NCBI GenBank assembly: GCA_000283575.1
Contig: AP012044.1
Location: forward strand, 2,046,001 to 2,110,000
DNA: 64,000 nt
Origin: Oscillibacter valericigenes Sjm18-20
GTDB lineage: Bacteria > Bacillota > Clostridia > Oscillospirales > Oscillospiraceae
Direction: 5' to 3'
A model generated the notes under the pieces. The model was not told where the DNA came from. It did no database searches and saw only the letters and a program-made list of their open reading frames with translations. This document shows positions 18,759 through 26,315 of this stretch, piece after piece (the stretch's first letter is position 1; each line of letters opens with the position of its first letter). Position numbers and translations under genes: made by a program.

Positions 18759-18783
18759 ATATAATTCCTCCTTATCCCCCGTG

Positions 18784-19323
18784 CTAATATACATTGCTTA
18801 TTGCAAGATCATATAATAGGTGTGCGAGAATCAACGAATAGATTGAGCAGTTTGTATTTTTAACGAATATAAAGGCAAAAAGAAACCCAACGATTAGCGC
18901 AATGACAAATTGGACGAGATCTTGATTGAACACAAAGTGAATACCTGCAAACAGTGCAGCTGTACACAGAATAGCTCCCGTAGATGATTTGGTCATCCTT
19001 GTAAAAATACATAGTAGATATCCGCGAAAAAGGAATTCTTCTGTTACTGCAACGAGAAGCTGGAAGGTGAAAAAGTTAATCCTGGCGCAAATAGCGAGTT
19101 TCAGAAATTGAAAAGCCGAAAAAGAATGAAACAACACAATATTAATAATTGCCAGAGGAAATATTAACATGAAGGCTAAGGCGAGTCCGGTGAAAACTTG
19201 CTGAAGAATATGCTTTTTGGAAAACCGAACAATATAAATACACGCATTATTATCTTTTATGAGCACAAGCGTTATCAGCAAGGTTACTATGTAGATCACA
19301 AAGTTGAATACTCCATAATACAT
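18784..19323 (-). CDS. CPBP-family intramembrane metalloprotease (short)
   Basis: A 179-residue membrane protein with the CPBP/Abi motifs: EEFLFRGYL (motif 1, EExxxR), then GIHFVF (motif 2, His) and a third His near the end (AHLLYDL). These residues bind the catalytic zinc within the membrane in relatives of type II CAAX proteases. ATG 19323 is preceded by AGGAG at 8 nt. The protein is shorter than most CPBP proteins (about 220-300). It lies 25 bp upstream of the acetyltransferase. Roles in the family range from prenyl-protein processing to bacteriocin self-immunity; none can be picked here. Confidence 0.8.
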   Translation of the reverse strand: MYYGVFNFVIYIVTLLITLVLIKDNNACIYIVRFSKKHILQQVFTGLALAFMLIFPLAIINIVLFHSFSAFQFLKLAICARINFFTFQLLVAVTEEFLFRGYLLCIFTRMTKSSTGAILCTAALFAGIHFVFNQDLVQFVIALIVGFLFAFIFVKNTNCSIYSLILAHLLYDLAISNVY

Positions 19324-19469
19324 TGTTTAAGCTCCTAAACGTCTACCAGATTCTACAGGCAAATGATTGTTGAGGACTGCAATACGAAACTCATATGTAT
19401 CGTATATCTACAATCTGTTCGAATCATAAGACTTAACCCTCTGCTTGTTTAGTATGCACATATACTAAA

Positions 19470-20024
19470 TTAAGAATTAGCCTCATTGCTGAGACTGTTG
19501 GATAAATTTATCAGGCCAGGATACATTGAGTCGAACATTGCAAGCGCCTCTGTGCGGTTATCTGCGGGCCATATAATAAAGCGGCTCTTTTCTCCGGGCC
19601 AAGTACCAATAATCGAGTTAGAACGATATTCCAAATCCATAAGAAGAAGGCCACAGGAAGAAAAGCCTTGTTTACAGCGTAAATCACAAACTTCACTGTT
19701 CGAAAAATGCTGCGTCTGAATATTTAAATATTCAATCATGTTTGTGCCTTGGAGCGACATTTTATTGATTACTGCTACGGTATTCTCTGTAGGTGGAATG
19801 CCGCTTATTGAGAAAGTCCCCTCATAGCTGTCATCCAGCATTTGGCTGTCTTTGTATGTACCCTTGATTGTAACCGTATGCGGTACTGCATAATTTGAAT
19901 CAGTCAGGGAGTATTCCGTAATTTCTATTGTCTGGTCAATCATAATGGCACGAGGCCATGCCAGCAATCCAAAGATAATTCCGATGATGCTGAGAAAAAG
20001 TATGCGAGCTGATCTTGCTGGCAT
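19470..20024 (-). CDS. Membrane-anchored extracytoplasmic protein, unknown function
   Basis: A 184-residue protein with one N-terminal hydrophobic segment (residues 8-24, signal anchor or uncleaved signal peptide) and a soluble exported domain. The start ATG 20024 follows AAGGAGATATGAA. Two cysteines (in EVCDLRCKQGF) could form a disulphide. The C-terminal part (FIIWPADNRTEALAMFDSMY) has no match that I recognise. It is one of the AT-rich minus-strand accessory genes. Confidence 0.65.
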   Translation of the reverse strand: MPARSARILFLSIIGIIFGLLAWPRAIMIDQTIEITEYSLTDSNYAVPHTVTIKGTYKDSQMLDDSYEGTFSISGIPPTENTVAVINKMSLQGTNMIEYLNIQTQHFSNSEVCDLRCKQGFSSCGLLLMDLEYRSNSIIGTWPGEKSRFIIWPADNRTEALAMFDSMYPGLINLSNSLSNEANS

Positions 20025-20184
20025 TTCATATCTCCTTTACAAACGCTGCATATTATTTCGGCCCATTTGTATTGCCGCTTCCGCCTTGTGGGTAGTTTTT
20101 TATCAATACAGCTGTGAAAAAAGTCACGCTGAGGCTTAAAACATTACGCAAGACTCGCAAGGAAAGAAAAATGAACATGTATGC

Positions 20185-20409
20185 TCAATTATTTTTCCAT
20201 GAATAGTACTTTTTTAATGTTTCAACATCCGCTGGATCATCAATCCATTCTTCCGTATATCCGCAGGAAGTACATAAGTACCTTGTTACAGTTACTGAAC
20301 TGAAAACCGTAATCCCTGCCTTAATATTGTTTCCACTTGCACCAACAAAGCTGGGAATTCTGACTATCTCATTGGAATGACATTTAGGACAAGTATTCGT
20401 ATTTTTCAT
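20185..20409 (-). CDS. Small zinc-ribbon protein
   Basis: A 74-residue protein. CPKCHSNEIVRIP near the start and CTSCGYTEEW at about 46-55 make a CxxC...CxxC zinc ribbon. A hydrophobic middle (VFSSVTVTRYL) separates the pairs. ATG 20409 follows AAGGAG. Such ribbons often bind nucleic acid or partner proteins; the role is unknown. Confidence 0.75.
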   Translation of the reverse strand: MKNTNTCPKCHSNEIVRIPSFVGASGNNIKAGITVFSSVTVTRYLCTSCGYTEEWIDDPADVETLKKYYSWKNN

Positions 20410-20501
20410 TTCTATTAACTCCTTAACATATTAAAAAATATCAGTTTACTTTTCTATACTGCCAAACTCGCAGTTTCGCAGAATAAATTATATGTACAAC
20501 T

Positions 20502-21134
20502 TTACCTACCGAAGATGTTAAGTATTCCGTGCAGGAGCATAGTTGAATAACTGTTTTTAGTCTTGAAGCGCAGCGCTCCCAAAACAACACCAAAACAGAA
20601 TCCTGTGATTACCTTCCATACCATTGCGTTTATCAGCCCTGTTTCCACACGAAAAGCAATCGCATCCACATATCCAAGGTGCCAAACAGCAAACAGCAGC
20701 GTTGCGACGATATAGGTGTTCCACTCTTTTTTGAAAACCGTGTTTAGTTTATTCCACACAAATTCTCGAAATATTAGCTCTTCAAATACCGGCACAACAA
20801 TTGCAGAATAAACCATCAGGACAATTGAGACGGCGCTGCTGTCTTTTGCCAATACCGGTGTTGAGATCAGCAGGGAAGCAGCGATCATAGTAAAGACAAT
20901 ATATCCGCTGCCAAAATGCTTCGGAAAAACCGTATGCTTTATTTTTTTTAGCCGAGCAGTAAGTAAAATAAGCGCCGTAAGCAGTACCATTGCAATCAGC
21001 GAAGCAACCCTATCGGTGAAATCGGTTCTCTCGGCAAAAATAAAGCAAACGCTTTTTATTCCCATACGCAGTAGCTGCAATACAAATAAAAGCCCGATGA
21101 TCTTAAGGACAATTCTGATACAATTTTTACTCAA
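20502..21134 (-). CDS. CPBP-family intramembrane metalloprotease
   Basis: The second CPBP protein of this block. Motif 1 is EELIFREFVW (EExxxR), motif 2 is WHLGYVDA, and the third His is in LLHGILNIFGR at the C-terminus. I prefer TTG 21134, 7 nt after GAGGT and just before the first membrane helix. An in-frame extension to 21188 exists with a weaker site. That gives 210 residues with about six helices. It could be an accessory protease or an immunity-type protein. It is AT-rich and separated from its neighbours by 90-360 bp. Confidence 0.8.
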   Translation of the reverse strand: MSKNCIRIVLKIIGLLFVLQLLRMGIKSVCFIFAERTDFTDRVASLIAMVLLTALILLTARLKKIKHTVFPKHFGSGYIVFTMIAASLLISTPVLAKDSSAVSIVLMVYSAIVVPVFEELIFREFVWNKLNTVFKKEWNTYIVATLLFAVWHLGYVDAIAFRVETGLINAMVWKVITGFCFGVVLGALRFKTKNSYSTMLLHGILNIFGR

Positions 21135-21498
21135 TACATTTACCTCACAAAGTAAGTCGGCTTCAAAGCTTGGCCATTTCATAAACATTTGGAACCTTCT
21201 AAGCTCCGAATAGAAGAAGGTAAGTAATCAATTCCTTTAAATTCTTTAACTACGATGGATTTGATAAATGCCTTTATTTTTGGTGAAACATGCGTAATGC
21301 ACATCTCATAATTTTTATTTCTGATGAATTGAAATTTGACAATTGAATGTATGGCATTTTTATTCTTCTTGTCTATTGGTTAATAAATATCGGCTCCTGA
21401 CGTTAGGGCTTGTCATCGATAATAGGAGAACCTTTTCCAAGTGGGGTTAATATTATGATGTAATATGGCAGCTCTGCCAAAAAAAGGAGAAAATTATT
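21135..21498. other. AT-rich intergenic stretch without recognisable genes
   Basis: The 364 bp between the CPBP gene and the DUF6143-like gene hold no convincing reading frame. The Shine-Dalgarno AAAAAGGAG of the next gene lies at its right end. Confidence 0.6.
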
Positions 21499-22038
21499 TT
21501 GAGTAGTTCATACTGTGAGCCGTCGTGTGCAATGTCCCTGTATAAATCTACTCAGGGCAAGTACTTCGTCGGTGGCAGCCTTGAAGAATTCGGCAGGGGA
21601 AAATATGCATGGGCAGGACTTTTTAACCCCACGAATTCCGGCGTTTTACTTTATGTCAATGTCTTTACTGTTACGAATTTAAGTGAAATTCCATTTTCTG
21701 TTCAGGTCTGGCTGAACGCGACAACTTCCGGTACGGCAAAGCTGTCAGATATGCAAAATCCGTCCAATACGGCGTTATGCCCGCTCCCAAAACCAAAAGT
21801 TCAGTTTTTATATGCGGAAAACGTTGATACGGAACCTTTAGGCGGCAAACCCATTTATGGACGCCGCTGCCCGGCCGATACAACGATTGTGGCTGAGGAA
21901 GACGGAAAGTTTATCTGCCCTCCTGGCGGTAGCTTTTTGATAAACTGCATCCCACCTGAGAAAAGCAGCGACAAAATTAACGGAAGTGTTGCGTTTGGCT
22001 GGTGGGAAGAACCCTGCCGGCCGATTGCTGACAGATGA
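21499..22038 (+). CDS. DUF6143-like protein, unknown function
   Basis: A 179-residue soluble protein starting at TTG 21499 behind AAAAAGGAG. The features GKYFVGGSLEEFG, YAWAGLFNPTNSGVLLYVNV, NTALCPLPKPKVQF, EEDGKFICPPGGSFLI and a final FGWWEE match what I recall of DUF6143 proteins, found singly or in clusters in spore-forming Firmicutes. The fold looks beta-rich. Function is unknown. It is the only plus-strand gene of the accessory block and the nearest intact gene to the left recombination site at 22.73 kb. Confidence 0.75.
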   Translation: MSSSYCEPSCAMSLYKSTQGKYFVGGSLEEFGRGKYAWAGLFNPTNSGVLLYVNVFTVTNLSEIPFSVQVWLNATTSGTAKLSDMQNPSNTALCPLPKPKVQFLYAENVDTEPLGGKPIYGRRCPADTTIVAEEDGKFICPPGGSFLINCIPPEKSSDKINGSVAFGWWEEPCRPIADR

Positions 22039-22712
22039 ACCTGTCTAATTGCAAAACTATTCAAAACTCAAAAAGGTTTCAGGGCTTCTCCAAAAAATGA
22101 AAGTATCCCTGGATTTTTTTGCATCAGCGGAAGGCGCTCTGCGAATTTTAAGAGGCCAATATGTTTATGAGTATATAGCAAGCTCTCAAATATTTCAATC
22201 TAAGGTGTAGATTGAAAAGGGGAAGGCCCAATTTTAAAAACATGCTCAAAGCTACGTGGCAAAAATCTCATATAAAGAAAATTTGAAAAGCTCATGTAGG
22301 CGCTGGATCTTCACTTGCTGTCGGCAGACAATGTTAATCTGAATTCAAAGTTACTAAAACACAAGACGGAAAACTGAAACAGTTCGTGTTAAAAAGCGGA
22401 AAGTGACCGACATATTTTCACTTGATGGGGCGATGTTCACTTCTGCAAATGCGAAAAATCCGTGGAATGTGCCAATTTAGGCATCTTTTTACGCTCAATT
22501 CGGCGCTTTTACATTCACTATTTCATTTAACGTTTTAATCTGGGGCGACACCGCACACGTTTCTTCTGTGCGGTGTCGCCCTAATACTTGGTAAGGGGAG
22601 AGCGGCGGCTACTCCCCCTGTTCTGTCTTGCTGAATTTGATTTTGAGAATTATCGCAAGATATTTGAAGTTATTCGTACTATTGACGCAGATACAAACCC
22701 TGCCTGATTTTT
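22039..22712. other. Gene-poor stretch left of the cotJC breakpoint
   Basis: No full gene is seen. It holds a 15-bp perfect hairpin (listed separately). On the plus strand there is also an open frame ending at the TGA 22705-22707 whose last residues (FDFENYRKIFEVIRTIDADT) look protein-like but lack a start. This may be the 3' end of a broken gene. The frame stops 24 bp before the left 15-bp recombination site. Confidence 0.4.
22543..22581. repeat. 15-bp perfect inverted repeat (hairpin)
   Basis: GGGCGACACCGCACA (22543-22557) and TGTGCGGTGTCGCCC (22567-22581) enclose a 9-nt loop. There is no T-run on either side, so it is not a standard terminator. It is GC-rich within an AT-rich stretch, about 150 bp from the left recombination site. 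Confidence 0.7.
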
Positions 22713-22826
22713 TTATCGTTTATTGATATATGGCCCACCGTATTGACTGATGATAAGTGCCGCCAGTTTTGGATTGGTCGTTTTAATATTGACGGGATAT
22801 TGCAGCTTTTTTTCATAGACAAACAT
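22713..22826 (-). pseudogene. cotJC: Spore-coat manganese catalase CotJC, N-terminal fragment
   Basis: The ATG at 22826 overlaps the cotJA/cotJB stop (TGATG), as expected for the next gene of a cotJ operon. The 37-residue product begins MFVYEKKLQYPVNIKTTN and reaches ISQYGGP, which is the normal CotJC N-terminus. It then runs into YINKR and a stop. The missing C-terminal part lies at 33107-33622 on the opposite strand. The break falls at codons 29-32 (Gln-Tyr-Gly-Gly-Pro), within a 15-bp sequence shared by both fragments. As it stands the product cannot be functional. Joining the two halves gives a complete 198-residue protein, so the split is a rearrangement and not decay. Confidence 0.93.
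22731..22745 (-). other. Left recombination site (attL/attR-like) in cotJC
   Basis: On the minus strand this reads CAATACGGTGGGCCA. It matches CAATATGGTGGACCA at 33107-33121 (plus) at 13 of 15 positions, with GGTGG (22739-22735) as the longest common core. The two copies are in inverted orientation. Confidence 0.8.
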
Positions 22827-23281
22827 CAGCTGTTCCCTCCTTCATCCCAGGGCCACGGGTCGTTCAGCCAGGTATAGCCATCTTTTTCGGTGATGTCGGT
22901 TTGAAACAGAGGGCCGTACATCTTTTGGTACTTCTCCCGGCCTTCATTCAAAAGCTTGATATAGGACCAGTAAAGATTCAAAACCTCCTGATCCTTCGGA
23001 TGAGTGGTGAGATAAAGGCCCAGCTCATCAACAGCAAAATCCAGTGCCATCAGCTCTGCCAGCGCGGTGTTGCCGGTCTTCAGTTTGTCGGTCATCGCCG
23101 CCTTAAAGGGCAGGTTCAGCCCCGGAAACAGCGTCCCGGTCTGGAGCGCCATTGCATTGTCATAGCGGGGTGGATCCTGCTCTTGCATAGGGACATAGGG
23201 AAAAGCCAGCGGCGCGCACGGACCGGGAAGACTCCCGGCGTTCTGGCCGCAGGAATTCATTTCAGGTTTCTCCATCTGCAA
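22826..23281 (-). CDS. Fused spore-coat proteins CotJA and CotJB
   Basis: Spore-coat components of the cotJ operon, normally two small proteins. Here one 151-residue chain carries both. Residues 24-60 match CotJA (PLAFPYVPMQEQDPPRYDNA, then LQTGTLFPGLNLPF). Residues 67-150 match CotJB (ALAELMALDFAVDELGLYL, NEGREKYQKMYGPLF, and the WPWD end). The start is TTG 23281, 5 nt after AAGGAG, with ATG 23275 as an alternative. It is followed with a 1-nt overlap by the cotJC fragment. B. subtilis cotJABC is transcribed by sigma-E in the mother cell. A CATACAAT box lies 52 bp upstream. I see no frameshift that would explain the fusion. Confidence 0.88.
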   Translation of the reverse strand: MQMEKPEMNSCGQNAGSLPGPCAPLAFPYVPMQEQDPPRYDNAMALQTGTLFPGLNLPFKAAMTDKLKTGNTALAELMALDFAVDELGLYLTTHPKDQEVLNLYWSYIKLLNEGREKYQKMYGPLFQTDITEKDGYTWLNDPWPWDEGGNS

Positions 23282-23332
23282 ATAGACTCCTTCCTTTGCA
23301 TTGGTAGCGCACGGCGTCGTGCGCCTATGCCA

Positions 23333-23340
23333 TTGTATGC
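23333..23340 (-). promoter_or_regulatory. Possible sigma-E -10 element of the cotJ operon
   Basis: CATACAAT on the minus strand fits the sigma-E -10 consensus, 52 bp upstream of the coat gene. No clear -35 partner is seen at the right distance. Confidence 0.3.
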
Positions 23341-23364
23341 CGGAGAATCTGCGCAGGTACGTCT

Positions 23365-23394
23365 TGCGGGACTGAACAAAACGGTGTTATAATA
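23365..23394 (+). promoter_or_regulatory. Promoter of cwlD-radA
   Basis: TTGCGG (23365-23370), an 18-bp spacer and a perfect TATAAT (23389-23394), 77 nt before cwlD and divergent from the coat genes. Confidence 0.6.
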
Positions 23395-23470
23395 AGAACA
23401 GCAATCGCCGCGCTGTGCGCGGGTATATTGGAAAAGCCGTCTTACATATCCTTCACGGGAGGTGACGGCC

Positions 23471-24196
23471 ATGGTCGTTCTGATACGCAAGACCCATCTG
23501 GGCCTTTCCGCGCTGCTGCTGGCAGCGGTGGCCGGAATGGCATTGATCTTATGGCAGGGAAGTGGGAGTATTACCACGTTCTCATCTCTGACCGGCGGGG
23601 AACCGAGCCCCATCGTGGTGGTGGACCCCGGTCACGGCGGGGAGGACGGCGGCGCTGTGGCCGCGGACGGCACGGTAGAGAGCGGGCTGAATTTGCAGAT
23701 CGCCCAGCGGCTGAACGATCTACTTCGGTTTTTGGGGCAGGTAACGGTGATGACCCGGACTGAGGATGTTTCCATCTATTCCGACGGGGCGGAGACGCTT
23801 CACCAGAAAAAAGTGTCCGATCTTAAAAACCGGGTGGCTTTGGTGAACGGACTGGAGGATGCGGTCCTCGTCAGCATCCATCAGAACAGTCTGCCCGGTT
23901 CGCCCAAGACCCATGGCGCACAGGTGTTTTATAACGGCCTGGAACCCGCGCCCGCTCTGGCCGCGACCGTACAGGAGCGGCTGAACCAGAGCATAAACAC
24001 CGGAAACGGGAAGACGCCCAAACGTATTTCAGATTCCATCTATCTCACTAAAAATGTAACGGCCCCGGCAATCATCGTAGAGTGCGGGTTTCTCTCAAAT
24101 GGAGAGGATACGGCCCACTTGCAGGAGCCGGGGTATCAGTTGCAGCTGGCGGTGGCGGTAGCCGCTGGATACTTATCTACGGAGGAAACGCCATAA
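23471..24196 (+). CDS. cwlD: N-acetylmuramoyl-L-alanine amidase, CwlD type
   Basis: Amidase_3 enzyme that removes stem peptides from muramic acid, the first step in making the muramic-delta-lactam of spore cortex. ATG 23471 lies 7 nt after GGGAGGTGA. An N-terminal signal anchor (about residues 9-28) exports it. Zinc ligands are visible in VDPGHGGEDGG (His, about residue 53), the Glu in DGTVESGLNL and the second His in VSIHQNS. The catalytic Glu is in IVECGFLSN. The 241 residues fit CwlD. The stop overlaps nothing; radA starts at the very next base, so the two are translationally coupled. Both genes sit inside the possible 10.4-kb inversion. Confidence 0.88.
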   Translation: MVVLIRKTHLGLSALLLAAVAGMALILWQGSGSITTFSSLTGGEPSPIVVVDPGHGGEDGGAVAADGTVESGLNLQIAQRLNDLLRFLGQVTVMTRTEDVSIYSDGAETLHQKKVSDLKNRVALVNGLEDAVLVSIHQNSLPGSPKTHGAQVFYNGLEPAPALAATVQERLNQSINTGNGKTPKRISDSIYLTKNVTAPAIIVECGFLSNGEDTAHLQEPGYQLQLAVAVAAGYLSTEETP

Positions 24197-25591
24197 ATGA
24201 AGGCAAAAACAGTGTTTTACTGCACGGAGTGCGGGAATGAGACGCCAAAGTGGGCGGGAAAGTGCCCCGCCTGCGGCGCGTGGAATACGGTGGTGGAACG
24301 CCCAGCGGAGGCCGCGCCGAAAAAGTCCCGGGGAATCGGGAAAGCCGCGGCCTCGGTGATCCCTGCGATGGGAATTTCCCACCGCGCCCGGCCCGTGACG
24401 GATTTGGAAACCGCATCGGAGATTCGTTTTCCAACCGGCATGGGAGAGCTGGACCGGGTTCTGGGTGGTGGTGCAGTCAAGGGATCGCTGGTGCTGGTGG
24501 GCGGCGCGCCCGGCATCGGAAAATCCACGTTGATGCTGCAAATTTGCAGTAAGCTGTGTGAGTTTTCCAAGGTCCTGTATGTATCCGGCGAGGAATCGGA
24601 ACACCAGCTGAAACTCCGTGCAAAGCGGCTGGACGTGGAGAGCGAACAGCTGTTCGTAATCTCAGAGACCTGTCTGGGGGATGTTTTGGAGACCGTGGCG
24701 GAGGAACAGCCGGACATTCTTATCATTGACTCCATCCAGACTCTTTATAACGATGCGCTGGAATCTCCCGCCGGGAGCGTGGGGCAGGTGAAAGACTGCA
24801 CCATGGCCCTGATGCAGCTGGCAAAGGGGCGGGAGATCACCGTATTCGTCATCGGACACGTAAATAAGGAGGGGTCTATCGCCGGACCGAAGGTTCTCGA
24901 ACATATGGTTGATTGCGTGCTGTATTTTGAGGGAGACCAGCACAGCTCCTACCGCATCCTGCGAGCGGCCAAAAACCGCTTTGGCGCCACCAATGAGATC
25001 GGCGTATTTGAGATGGAGGACGCGGGACTGCACGAGGTGGAAAATCCCTCGGAAATGCTTTTGGCTGGCCGTCCGGCGGACGCGCCGGGGACCTGCGTCA
25101 CCTGCGTGATGGAGGGGGTGCGGCCCGTGCTGGCGGAGATCCAGGCGCTGATCGCCCCCAGCAGCTACGGCACGCCCCGCCGCACTAGCAACGGCTTTGA
25201 CTACAACCGGGCCGCCATGCTGATTGCAGTGCTGGAAAAGCGGGGCGGGCTGAAGCTCTCCACCTGCGACACGTATCTGAACATCATTGGAGGATTATGG
25301 CTGGACGAGCCCGCCGCCGATCTGGCCGCCTCCGTGGCGCTGGCATCCAGTTATCTGGACCAGCCCATTCCCAGCGATCTGGTGGCCATCGGGGAGGTGG
25401 GACTGACAGGAGAACTGCGTAGCGTCAGCCAACTGAGCCAGCGGATAAATGAGGTGCAACGGCTCGGTTTCAAGCGATGCCTGATCCCGGAGCACCGCTC
25501 TCAGACGCTCCATGCGCCGTCGGGTCTGGAGCTGATTCCGGTGCGGAATATTGGGGAGGCTCTCCGGGCCGTGATGCACAAACAGGGATGA
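24197..25591 (+). CDS. radA: DNA repair protein RadA
   Basis: A RecA-like ATPase that helps branch migration during recombinational repair. All family landmarks are visible in its 464 residues: an N-terminal C4 zinc finger (CTECGNETPKWAGKCPACG, residues 9-27), Walker A GGAPGIGKST (about 100), the RadA-specific KNRFG motif (about 258) and a C-terminal Lon-protease-like domain (from about 290). The start ATG directly abuts the cwlD stop. The 3' end is overlapped on the other strand by a small cysteine-rich frame. Confidence 0.96.
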   Translation: MKAKTVFYCTECGNETPKWAGKCPACGAWNTVVERPAEAAPKKSRGIGKAAASVIPAMGISHRARPVTDLETASEIRFPTGMGELDRVLGGGAVKGSLVLVGGAPGIGKSTLMLQICSKLCEFSKVLYVSGEESEHQLKLRAKRLDVESEQLFVISETCLGDVLETVAEEQPDILIIDSIQTLYNDALESPAGSVGQVKDCTMALMQLAKGREITVFVIGHVNKEGSIAGPKVLEHMVDCVLYFEGDQHSSYRILRAAKNRFGATNEIGVFEMEDAGLHEVENPSEMLLAGRPADAPGTCVTCVMEGVRPVLAEIQALIAPSSYGTPRRTSNGFDYNRAAMLIAVLEKRGGLKLSTCDTYLNIIGGLWLDEPAADLAASVALASSYLDQPIPSDLVAIGEVGLTGELRSVSQLSQRINEVQRLGFKRCLIPEHRSQTLHAPSGLELIPVRNIGEALRAVMHKQG

Positions 25592-25703
25592 AGTGGACGC
25601 AGCCGCCGTCCGTGGGTGGTACTCCCGCCGCCGCTGCACAGTCCAGACCGCACAGTCCGTCTTTCTGGTAGATGCAGGGGGAGGTACATGGAATGAGGCC
25701 CAT
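25470..25703 (-). CDS. Small cysteine-rich protein overlapping the radA 3' end
   Basis: The first 40 residues form a compact cysteine pattern: CTSPCIYQKDGLCGLDC and GGCVHF. This is a type seen in short Clostridia proteins, often mislabelled hydroxymyristoyl-ACP dehydratase (recalled). ATG 25703 has only a weak ribosome binding site (AGGAAACGG). Usually these proteins end soon after the last Cys. Here the frame continues 35 residues into sequence antisense to radA (122 bp overlap), suggesting the original stop was lost. The N-terminal part is probably real; the tail probably is not functional. Confidence 0.5.
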   Translation of the reverse strand: MGLIPCTSPCIYQKDGLCGLDCAAAAGVPPTDGGCVHFIPVCASRPGEPPQYSAPESAPDPTAHGASESGAPGSGIA

Positions 25704-25813
25704 AAAATTCAGTCCGTTTCCTATAATTTTGTATGTCCATAGGCGGTTTGACCTTTCACAATAGGATGTACCGGAAGAGCCGAGTTTATGTTTAGTGAAA
25801 GGATGGAAAACGC

Positions 25814-25966
25814 ATGTTCGAGTCTGCTGATTTGAGTTGGCAATCCGGCATCTCATCTTTCAATTTGTTTTATCGACAACGAACTGCCGGGAAAGCTGAA
25901 ACCGTTCAGCAGCGTTTTGCGGTGGGCGCTGATATTCGCGCCCGGGTTGGGAAGGCATACAGATAA
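25814..25966 (+). CDS. Possible 50-residue protein
   Basis: An open frame starting at ATG 25814 with AAAGGA 11 nt upstream, giving a basic soluble product (SSFNLFYRQRTAGKAETVQQ in the middle). Unrecognised. A competing antisense frame covers the same bases. Low confidence; listed because it fills the gap between radA and the recombinase gene. Confidence 0.3.
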   Translation: MFESADLSWQSGISSFNLFYRQRTAGKAETVQQRFAVGADIRARVGKAYR

Positions 25967-26315
25967 AGTATTTGAAAGGCAGTAATGATTGAACAAAATA
26001 AAAATTTTGTTCAAAACAGGGGGGCACAAATTTATAGAAACTGCTATTTGGGCCAAGTTTACTATGTGCATCCAAGCCGGTCGAACTTTTTCCGTTTTAC
26101 CTGCACCATCCGTAAGAATGATGTTTCGACAGCGGGATTTGCGGTTTTGTCAATGCATCCATCTGCCGCCATCTGCTTCCGTACAGCGACTTGCTCTTTT
26201 TGAGCATAGATCGTTCTCCGCTGATTTAAGCGGATTTTTATGAAGACTTCATCAATTTCAAATCGTTCCATGTGTTAGAAATTTTAAAGATATATCAAAT
26301 ATTGAAGGTGATTTT
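25967..26315. other. AT-rich intergenic stretch before the tyrosine recombinase gene
   Basis: No clear gene. A 36-codon minus-strand frame (26097-26207) has a fair ribosome site (GGAG, 8 nt) but no recognisable product. A hairpin CCGCT/AGCGG followed by ATTTTT (about 26217-26238, plus strand) looks like a small terminator. Confidence 0.35.
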
